Shown one piece after another: positions 1 through 4,243 of a stretch of DNA of 5,373 nt; within the stretch, counting starts at the first letter, position 1, and each line of letters begins with the position of its first letter. A program made the translations under genes and the position numbers. The notes beneath the pieces are model-generated. The model was given only the letters and a program-made list of their open reading frames with translations, was not told where the DNA came from and did not search any database. Origin of the DNA: Candidatus Segatella mututuai (GTDB taxonomy: Bacteria > Bacteroidota > Bacteroidia > Bacteroidales > Bacteroidaceae); assembly GCA_002439605.1 (NCBI GenBank), contig DJOI01000048.1, positions 392-5,764 on the forward strand, written 5' to 3'.

Positions 1-25
1 GGGGTGGGAAACTTTAGTAACATTA

Positions 26-61
26 TATATTTGCGATTTATAGAGTTATATTTGCGATTTA
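26..61. repeat. 15-base direct repeat, two copies with a 21-base period
   Basis: The 15-mer TATATTTGCGATTTA occurs exactly at 26-40 and again at 47-61. Each copy begins with TATATTTG, which fits the Bacteroidetes -7 consensus TAnnTTTG, so each could be a rightward promoter element. Neither copy has a TTG or TTTG about 20 bases upstream, and no gene starts before the tRNA at 231. The core TTTGCGATTTATA (copy 1, 30-42) recurs at 3318-3330 in another intergenic region. The repeat itself is seen directly; its role is unknown. Confidence 0.6.
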
Positions 62-164
62 GTTCAACTTCTACAAGTTATCAAAAAATATATATAGCAA
101 ATTTTTATTATTATCACAGGATGCGTGCTATGTCAGTTAAAGAAATATAAAATAAAAGGCCTTT

Positions 165-196
165 TTTGCTTATTTGCCCGAAAAGCAATACTTTTG
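165..196 (+). promoter_or_regulatory. Bacteroidetes-type promoter for tRNA-Ser and possibly the exb operon
   Basis: TTTG at 165-168 is followed, after 20 bases, by TACTTTTG at 189-196. This matches the Bacteroidetes sigma-ABfr pattern of a -33 TTTG and a -7 TAnnTTTG at normal spacing. Transcription would start near 200-205, leaving a leader of roughly 25-30 bases before the mature tRNA at 231. No other such box lies between here and the exbB start at 347, so this may also be the operon promoter. That last point is inference. Confidence 0.7.
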
Positions 197-230
197 CACA
201 CTGAAGCCCGTCAAGGTGCTCGCAGAAAAA

Positions 231-318
231 GGAAAGGTGCTCGAGTGGCTGAAGAGGCACGCCTGGAAAGCGTGTAACCGGCAAAACCGGTTCGGGGGTT
301 CGAATCCCCCTCTTTCCG
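231..318 (+). tRNA. tRNA-Ser (anticodon GGA)
   Basis: This is a full cloverleaf with a long variable arm, as in class II tRNAs. The acceptor arm GGAAAGG (231-237) pairs with TCTTTCC (311-317), with one G-U at the seventh pair, and the discriminator base is G at 318, usual for serine. The anticodon stem is CACGC (258-262) with GCGTG (270-274). The seven-base loop CTGGAAA places the anticodon GGA at 265-267, which reads UCC and UCU. The variable arm pairs AACCGG with CCGGTT around an AAAA-containing loop. The T arm is GGGGG, TTCGAAT, CCCCC. The 3' CCA is not encoded, because 318 is followed by CAT. A promoter of the right spacing lies 35 bases upstream, and the exbB-like gene starts 28 bases downstream with no terminator between. 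Confidence 0.97.
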
Positions 319-346
319 CATACATATATAATATATTAAGGTATAT

Positions 347-1081
347 ATGAAGACAAATCCTTTTATTGCACGTTTGGCAATATTGACATTCACTCTTGTT
401 GCTTCTTCTATGCCGTTGATGGCGCAGGAAGAATCAATGGGAATTCATCAAGCTCTTAAGACCAAGTTTATAGAAGGCAATGCTGGCTTCATGTCGTTGG
501 TGGCTGTTGCCTTGGTGGTTGGTTTGGCATTCTGCATAGAGCGCATTCTCTATCTCAGTCTTTCAGAAATCAATGCCAAGCAACTCATGCTCGACATCGA
601 CAACCGTATGGCAGAAGGCAGGGTGGAGGAGGCAAAGGATCTGTGTCGCAACACGCGAGGACCTGTGGCCTCCATCTGTTACCAAGGGTTGATGCACATC
701 GACGACAGTTTGGAAAACGTGGAGCGTTCGGTAGCCAGTTATGGTACCGTACAGGCTGCCAATCTCTCGAAGGGATGCTCGTGGATAACGTTGTTTATCG
801 CTATGGCTCCCTCGCTCGGATTTTTAGGTACGGTCATCGGTATGGTGATGGCTTTCGACCAGATACAGCAGGCTGGCGACATCAGTCCCACCATCGTGGC
901 TTCTGGAATGAAGGTGGCGCTTATCACCACCATCTTTGGTATCATTGTAGCCCTTATTTTACAGGTGTTCTATAATTACATCCTGTCTAAGATAGAGCAT
1001 ATCATCAGTCAGATGGAAGAATCGTCCATCACGTTGATGGACATAATAGCCAAGTATAAGCATGAGAATCAAGCATCTTAA
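347..1081 (+). CDS. exbB: ExbB/TolQ/MotA-family proton channel subunit
   Basis: The 244-residue protein is the stator-channel subunit of an ExbBD/TolQR-type motor, which uses the proton gradient across the inner membrane to drive a TonB- or Tol-like partner. Residues 1-26 look like a cleavable signal peptide (hydrophobic run, then SMPLMA before QEES), a feature I recall in many Bacteroidetes homologues. Membrane segments are near 46-68, 145-170 and 187-210, with a large cytoplasmic loop between the first two. The family signature is clear: APSLGFLGTVIGM at 154-166 in helix 2, and threonines 194-195 in helix 3, near the position of the conserved channel threonine. The start at 347 is supported by TAAGG five bases upstream and by the signal peptide. 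The stop overlaps the next gene by 20 bases. ExbB, TolQ and generic MotA/TolQ relatives cannot be told apart here; the two downstream exbD genes favour an Exb/Tol role. Confidence 0.93.
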   Translation: MKTNPFIARLAILTFTLVASSMPLMAQEESMGIHQALKTKFIEGNAGFMSLVAVALVVGLAFCIERILYLSLSEINAKQLMLDIDNRMAEGRVEEAKDLCRNTRGPVASICYQGLMHIDDSLENVERSVASYGTVQAANLSKGCSWITLFIAMAPSLGFLGTVIGMVMAFDQIQQAGDISPTIVASGMKVALITTIFGIIVALILQVFYNYILSKIEHIISQMEESSITLMDIIAKYKHENQAS

Positions 1082-1574
1082 GGACTTGGGCACAGAAAGG
1101 CTCTCGCAGCGACTGCTGTATACCCTGGTAGGAGCATCGGCGGTGGTTTTCGCTTTGTTCTACTTGGTAGGTTATGACCTGCCATTCGACGATAACCCCG
1201 ACTTCAATGCCCCTCTTTTCACCGATGTGCTCATCATGCTCATGGCGTTTGTCGTTCTATTGGCATTGTGCATGATTGGTTTCTCAGCATGGCGAAGCTA
1301 TCGTTCTGGCAGTCGGCAGGATGCTGTGGTCAATGGTGTGCCTGCCCGCAAGATAGCCCGCATCACGTGGCTTTCCACCTTCGGTGTGCTCGTCATAGGC
1401 TTTGCTGTTGGCTCTTCCGCTCCGATGCTGGTCAATGGCAATGATTATAACGATTGGTTTTGGTTGAAGCTGAGCGACATGTTTGTGCTTGCTTCTGTCG
1501 TTTTGTTGATAGCAGCCATAGGCGTGGTGCTCTTTGGTGTAACCCGTTATGTGCGTAAAGAACGAAAGAAATGA
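1062..1574 (+). CDS. Four-helix membrane protein of unknown function in the exb operon
   Basis: I do not recognise a named family. The 170-residue protein has a short basic N-terminus, then predicted membrane helices near residues 20-38, 54-77, 101-118 and 137-160, and ends in a strongly basic tail (RKERKK). By the positive-inside rule both termini and the loop around 78-100 (several Arg and Lys) would be cytoplasmic. The two outside loops are polar and acidic: 39-50 (DLPFDDNPDFN) and 119-135, containing VNGNDYNDWFW. The helices are mostly free of charge apart from Asp55 and Asp139 at their edges. It starts inside the last codons of the exbB-like gene and ends on the ATGA that starts exbD 1, so it is almost surely translated with the motor subunits. 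I recall similar uncharacterised proteins at this place in Bacteroidales exb loci. An accessory or assembly role for the motor is inference. Confidence 0.85.
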   Translation: MRIKHLKDLGTERLSQRLLYTLVGASAVVFALFYLVGYDLPFDDNPDFNAPLFTDVLIMLMAFVVLLALCMIGFSAWRSYRSGSRQDAVVNGVPARKIARITWLSTFGVLVIGFAVGSSAPMLVNGNDYNDWFWLKLSDMFVLASVVLLIAAIGVVLFGVTRYVRKERKK

Positions 1575-2143
1575 AGCGTCTGCGTAAACCACATGGAGTA
1601 CCGGGACTGAATACTACGTCTACAGCCGACATATCTTTTATGCTGTTGATATTCTTCCTTGTCACCACCTCGATGGATGTGGACAAGGGTTTGTTGCGCC
1701 AGTTGCCAGCCCCTGAGCCACAGCATCAGCAGCGGGTTTCGGTAGTCGACAAGACCGCACTCCTTCAACTTCATGTCACAGCCGACAATCTGTTGCTCTT
1801 GAACGACAGGTCTTTTCCTGTGTCCCACTTGCGGGATGAGGTGATAAACTTCGTGCATAGGTTGGGAAGCCGTCACCTCATCTCTATCGAGAGCGACCGA
1901 GAGGCTAACTACGACCTCTATTTCCAAGTTCAGAACCAGTTGATGATGGCATACTCGCAGTTGCGCAATGAGTATGCTCGCAAGCTATATGGCAAGGCCT
2001 TCTCCTTGTTGTCGAAACCCCAGAAGGACAAGGTTCGCAGCCTGTGCCCGCAGCGCATTACCGAGTCGTATGCTCATGCCAGGACCTTCCACGACAAGAG
2101 TGTGAGTGCTGATGCCGAAGAGAAGAAAGGGGGTGACGCATGA
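1571..2143 (+). CDS. exbD: ExbD/TolR-family protein 1, with long C-terminal extension
   Basis: This is the proton-carrying partner of the ExbB-like channel. It is 190 residues with the usual layout: a short basic cytoplasmic N-terminus (KRLRKPHGVPGLNT), one membrane helix at about 20-36, and a periplasmic domain. The key protonatable aspartate is Asp20 in STADISFMLLIFFL, equivalent to Asp25 of E. coli ExbD. The protein is longer than the roughly 140 residues of E. coli ExbD. The extra part, from about residue 115, is rich in charged residues and reads like a helical segment (VQNQLMMAYSQLRNEYARK), followed by a Lys/Glu/Asp-rich tail. I recall such an extension in other Bacteroidetes ExbD proteins. 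The start overlaps the previous stop as ATGA (1571-1574), and the stop overlaps the next start in the same way, which suggests translational coupling. Confidence 0.93.
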   Translation: MKRLRKPHGVPGLNTTSTADISFMLLIFFLVTTSMDVDKGLLRQLPAPEPQHQQRVSVVDKTALLQLHVTADNLLLLNDRSFPVSHLRDEVINFVHRLGSRHLISIESDREANYDLYFQVQNQLMMAYSQLRNEYARKLYGKAFSLLSKPQKDKVRSLCPQRITESYAHARTFHDKSVSADAEEKKGGDA

Positions 2144-2619
2144 GTATGTTCGGTCGTCGTGAGCACGAGATGCCAGGACTCAATACCTCCTCGTTGCCAG
2201 ACTTGATTTTCACGGTATTGTTTTTTTTCATGATCGTTACCCACATGCGCCAGGTGACGCTCAAGGTCGACTATCGCGCCCCGCAGGGCAAGCAGCTCAC
2301 CCGCCTTACGAAGAAGTCGGCGGTGTCTTACATCTATATTGGCAAACCTGTACAGTCGTTGTCGGGAAAGTTGGATGCCGAGACCGATTCGAGCGGAGTC
2401 TGCGTGCAACTCAACGACAAACTCGCCACGCCTGCTGAGGTGATGGATTATGTGTTGGCGGAGAAGCAACGTATGTCGGCAGAAGACCAGCGTCAGATGA
2501 CCGTTTCCATCCGTGCAGACCGTCAAGTGCCCATGGGTGTGGTGATGGATGTCAAGCAAGCTTTACGTCAGGCAAGGGTGCTACGAGTAAACTATTCTGC
2601 CGTAGAAAAGGGTAAATAA
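2140..2619 (+). CDS. exbD: ExbD/TolR-family protein 2
   Basis: This is a second, diverged ExbD-like protein of 159 residues. The N-terminus carries the same MPGLNTSS-type motif as the first copy. The membrane helix is at about 20-36, with the putative proton-binding Asp21 in SSLPDLIFTVLFFFM, so both paralogues keep the critical acidic residue. The periplasmic part (about 40-159) is a normal-length ExbD/TolR domain and lacks the long tail of copy 1. The start ATG at 2140 overlaps the previous stop as ATGA and has a good AAAGGGGG Shine-Dalgarno-like run (2126-2133), unusual for this phylum. A second ATG two codons later (2146) is an alternative start. Bacteroidetes exb operons often carry two exbD genes, so the motor may contain a mixed ExbD dimer; that is inference. 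An eight-T run (2221-2228) falls within the membrane-helix codons. No intrinsic terminator follows. Confidence 0.93.
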   Translation: MSMFGRREHEMPGLNTSSLPDLIFTVLFFFMIVTHMRQVTLKVDYRAPQGKQLTRLTKKSAVSYIYIGKPVQSLSGKLDAETDSSGVCVQLNDKLATPAEVMDYVLAEKQRMSAEDQRQMTVSIRADRQVPMGVVMDVKQALRQARVLRVNYSAVEKGK

Positions 2620-2639
2620 TATTAATTTATAATTATTTA
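2613..2639. repeat. AT-only inverted repeat between exbD 2 and the Lrp-family gene
   Basis: TAAATAAT at 2613-2620 is the exact reverse complement of ATTATTTA at 2632-2639, with an 11-base AT-only spacer. It lies just before the promoter of the regulator gene and overlaps the exbD 2 stop codon. It has no GC pairs and no following U-tract, so it is a poor terminator. As an AT-rich palindrome it could be a binding site for the Lrp-family protein encoded next to it. That is a guess, because AT-rich DNA gives such palindromes by chance. Confidence 0.3.
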
Positions 2640-2650
2640 TGCACAAAAAG

Positions 2651-2681
2651 TTGCGTTTGTTAAAGTAATATGCTACCTTTG
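2651..2681 (+). promoter_or_regulatory. Bacteroidetes-type promoter for the Lrp/AsnC-family gene
   Basis: TTG at 2651-2653 and TACCTTTG at 2674-2681 are separated by 20 bases, matching the -33 and -7 (TAnnTTTG) pattern. The ATG at 2702 lies 20 bases after the box, so the 5' leader would be only about 15 bases. This gives the regulator its own transcription start apart from the exb operon upstream. Confidence 0.75.
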
Positions 2682-2701
2682 CACTAAATTAAACTTATTT
2701 T

Positions 2702-3193
2702 ATGGCAAAGCAGTTATTAGATTACCTGGACAGGCAGATATTGAAACTGATATCACAAGACGCACGTATCCCTTTCCTTGAAGTGGCACGTGCATGCAAT
2801 GTGAGCGGTGCTGCCATCCATCAGAGAGTGGCCAAGCTGACAAACCTTGGTGTCATCAAGGGCTCTCAGTTCATTATCGATCCCGAGAAGATTGGTTATG
2901 AGACATGTGCCTATGTGGGTTTGTATCTTAAAAATCCAGAGCAGTTCGACCACGTAGTGGACGAACTGAAGAAGATTCCTGAGGTGGTGGAGTGTCATTA
3001 TACGACAGGTGGCATGGATATGTTTATCAAGATTTATGCGAGCAACAACCACCACTTGTTGGAGATTATCCACGACAAGTTGCAGCCATTGGGCTTGTCG
3101 CGCAGCGAAACTATTATTTCGTTCAATGCAGCAATCAACAGGCAATTGCCTTTGCTCGAATTGCCTGAAAATACAGAGGACGAGGAGGAGTAA
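2702..3193 (+). CDS. Lrp/AsnC-family transcriptional regulator
   Basis: The 163-residue protein has the standard family length and layout. Residues 6-60 form the winged helix-turn-helix: the opening LLDYLDRQILKLISQDARIP, then the recognition region SGAAIHQRVAKLTNLGVIKG (35-54). Residues 66-140 form the effector-binding and oligomerisation (RAM) domain, with the typical YTTGGMDMFIKIYA segment at 100-113. The tail ends in an acidic run (ENTEDEEE). Members bind DNA as dimers to octamers or larger and respond to amino acids such as leucine, but the ligand and targets cannot be read from this sequence. The start codon is set by the promoter 20 bases upstream and by family length. It is transcribed on its own and closed by a strong terminator. 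It may regulate the neighbouring exb operon or the nearby gltD; E. coli Lrp controls gltBD, so that link is plausible but unproven here. Confidence 0.95.
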   Translation: MAKQLLDYLDRQILKLISQDARIPFLEVARACNVSGAAIHQRVAKLTNLGVIKGSQFIIDPEKIGYETCAYVGLYLKNPEQFDHVVDELKKIPEVVECHYTTGGMDMFIKIYASNNHHLLEIIHDKLQPLGLSRSETIISFNAAINRQLPLLELPENTEDEEE

Positions 3194-3212
3194 ATAGAGT
3201 GGCCACGAATAT

Positions 3213-3259
3213 AGCAAACAGGCTTATCCTGATAAGGGGGTAAGTCTGTTTTGCTTTTT
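3213..3259 (+). terminator. Rho-independent terminator of the Lrp/AsnC-family gene
   Basis: A long hairpin begins 20 bases after the stop codon. The left arm at 3213-3229 pairs with the right arm at 3238-3255, about 17 pairs with two G-U pairs and one bulged T (3249). The loop is eight bases. The right arm runs directly into a five-T tract (3255-3259). The upper part can also fold differently, because CTTATC (3223-3228) is complementary to GATAAG (3231-3236). The T-tract is on the plus strand, so it ends the regulator's transcript. Confidence 0.85.
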
Positions 3260-3317
3260 ATATGGCTTTGGCTGTACGAGCATGCAGGTATGTGGTAGCT
3301 CGGTTGTCCGAATTTTG

Positions 3318-3330
3318 TTTGCGATTTATA
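3318..3330. repeat. Third copy of the TTTGCGATTTATA element
   Basis: The 13-mer TTTGCGATTTATA here is identical to positions 30-42 in the left intergenic region. The flanks differ, and the TATA part before TTTG is missing, so it is not a TAnnTTTG box here. Two separate intergenic regions sharing a 13-mer in five kilobases suggests a dispersed element or binding site, though the sequence is short and AT-rich. Confidence 0.45.
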
Positions 3331-3362
3331 ATGTCGTTATAGCATTGTTATAATGTATGCTT

Positions 3363-3403
3363 TTGGTCGCTATTAGGGGCGGGGCTTGGTCGCTATTAGG
3401 GGC
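3363..3403. repeat. 18-base perfect direct repeat with 23-base period
   Basis: TTGGTCGCTATTAGGGGC is found exactly at 3363-3380 and at 3386-3403, separated by GGGGC. The unit is much richer in GC than the surrounding intergenic DNA, so a chance repeat is unlikely. It lies about 60 bases upstream of the thiamine pyrophosphokinase -7 box. It may be a tandem binding site for a regulator, a remnant of a longer tandem array or a slippage duplication. The sequence does not decide between these. Confidence 0.8.
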
Positions 3404-3463
3404 TGTCGGCAGCCATTACGGAAAAATAGTCGAAGAATCATGTGGCTTTTTGTGAAAATGTTG

Positions 3464-3471
3464 TACTTTTG
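3464..3471 (+). promoter_or_regulatory. Promoter -7 box for the thiamine pyrophosphokinase gene
   Basis: TACTTTTG at 3464-3471 is an exact TAnnTTTG match, identical to the tRNA promoter box, and ends 24 bases before the ATG at 3496. A clear -33 TTG at 19-21 bases is missing. TGTGG at 3441-3445 is at the right distance but a poor match, and TTTTTG at 3447-3452 is too close. The leader would be about 15-20 bases, too short for a riboswitch. Confidence 0.65.
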
Positions 3472-3495
3472 CAGCAGAATTCAAAAGATTTGTAA

Positions 3496-4164
3496 ATGAT
3501 GGAAGATAAATCGCCTCTTGTTACTGCGGCTTCATGCTTCGACGCTGTGGTACTGTGCGACGGGGATTATCCCTCGCACCCCGTGGCACTGTCGATACTG
3601 CAGAATGCTCAATTCTTAGTGTGCTGCGACGGCGCTGGTATGCATAACATTCTGCATGGTGGTACGCCTGATGCTATTGTGGGAGATGGCGACTCGCTGC
3701 CCGATGACTTCAAAAAGCGTTATGCCGACTTAGTGCATTTGGTTGACGAACAGGACGACAACGACCAGACGAAGGCCACCAGGTTCTGTATGAAGAAGGG
3801 GATGAAGCGCATAGCCTATGTGGGATGCACGGGCAAGAGGGAGGACCATACGCTCTGCAACATTTCGCTGATGATGAAATATATGAGAGAGTGGGGACTC
3901 GACGTGACGATGATTACTGACACGGGATATTTTGTTCCTGCTTCAGGGATTCGGCGTTTCGAGAGCTTCGTACGCCAGCAGGTGAGTATCTTCAACTTTG
4001 GTAGTTCGCGACTTTTGGGAAAGGGACTCAAATGGATGCCTTACCCTTACAAGGAATTGTGGCAGGGTGGACTTAACGAGGCGTTGGGCGACGAGGTGGT
4101 GATGAACGGCGATGGCGACTACCTGATGTTTTTCACCTTTGATGCCAAAGTGCCTAAACTGTAA
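3496..4164 (+). CDS. Thiamine pyrophosphokinase
   Basis: This enzyme transfers pyrophosphate from ATP to thiamine, giving thiamine pyrophosphate (ThDP) and AMP in the cytoplasm. It lets the cell use salvaged thiamine directly. At 222 residues it has the usual bacterial length. The catalytic N-terminal domain shows the family motifs in order: CDGAGMHNIL (44-53), PDAIVGDGDSLP (58-69) with the metal-binding acidic residues, DEQDDNDQTKA (84-94) and GCTGKREDHTL (110-120). The part from about 140 on is the all-beta thiamine-binding domain. The start at 3496 follows the promoter closely; an adjacent ATG at 3499 is an equally possible start. No Shine-Dalgarno is evident. The gene stands alone between the regulator's terminator and the convergent gltD gene. 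Family assignment is firm; the symbol is left blank because several are in use. Confidence 0.93.
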   Translation: MMEDKSPLVTAASCFDAVVLCDGDYPSHPVALSILQNAQFLVCCDGAGMHNILHGGTPDAIVGDGDSLPDDFKKRYADLVHLVDEQDDNDQTKATRFCMKKGMKRIAYVGCTGKREDHTLCNISLMMKYMREWGLDVTMITDTGYFVPASGIRRFESFVRQQVSIFNFGSSRLLGKGLKWMPYPYKELWQGGLNEALGDEVVMNGDGDYLMFFTFDAKVPKL

Positions 4165-4179
4165 ACAAGGATGAGAAAT

Positions 4180-4219
4180 AAAAAAGGGAGGCAAACCTCA
4201 TCACAAGGTCCGTCTCCCT
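4180..4219 (-). terminator. Rho-independent terminator of gltD
   Basis: Read on the minus strand, AGGGAG (complement of 4214-4219) pairs with CTCCCT (complement of 4185-4190), and the transcript then runs into six U residues (complement of 4180-4185). Within the 23-base loop GGACCT and AGGTTTGCC can pair partly; GAGG/CCTC around TTTG (4188-4199) is a competing fold. It sits 25 bases beyond the gltD stop. On the plus strand there is no T-tract after the hairpin, so the thiamine pyrophosphokinase gene has no clear terminator of its own here. Confidence 0.7.
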
Positions 4220-4243
4220 ACGTGTAGTTATAAATAACCGATA

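Larger units (their letters stand above)
3194..3495. other. 302-base intergenic region with terminator, repeats and promoter
   Basis: No convincing coding sequence lies here. From left to right it holds the regulator's terminator (3213-3259), a 13-base copy of the left-edge repeat (3318-3330), a 9-base direct repeat TTATAATGT at 3326-3334 and 3348-3356, an exact 18-base direct repeat (3363-3380 and 3386-3403), a five-pair hairpin GGCTG/CAGCC with loop TCGG (3401-3414), and the -7 box before the thiamine pyrophosphokinase gene. About 190 bases between terminator and promoter remain unexplained. They could be an operator region or a small RNA, but no TAnnTTTG box that would start such an RNA was found inside on either strand. 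Confidence 0.6.

Noticed and set aside
211..393. Minus-strand open frame of 60 codons
   Set aside because: It covers the whole tRNA-Ser on the opposite strand and the start of exbB; the protein has no recognisable features.
643..975. Plus-strand open frame of 110 codons inside exbB
   Set aside because: It is an alternate frame of the ExbB-like gene, whose own frame has full family motifs.
2074..2559. Minus-strand open frame of 161 codons opposite exbD 2
   Set aside because: It is antisense to a clear ExbD gene and rich in His and Arg, as expected of a shadow frame; no promoter box seen for it.
2613..2639. AT-only hairpin as terminator of the exb operon
   Set aside because: It has no GC pairs and no following T-tract, so it is unlikely to stop RNA polymerase.
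3363..3403. CRISPR array
   Set aside because: There are only two copies, the repeat is 18 bases and the spacer is 5 bases, far from CRISPR dimensions, and no cas gene is near.
3260..3463. Small RNA gene or riboswitch upstream of thiamine pyrophosphokinase
   Set aside because: No TAnnTTTG box, no thi-box sequence and no second terminator were found in the stretch; only a five-pair hairpin is visible.
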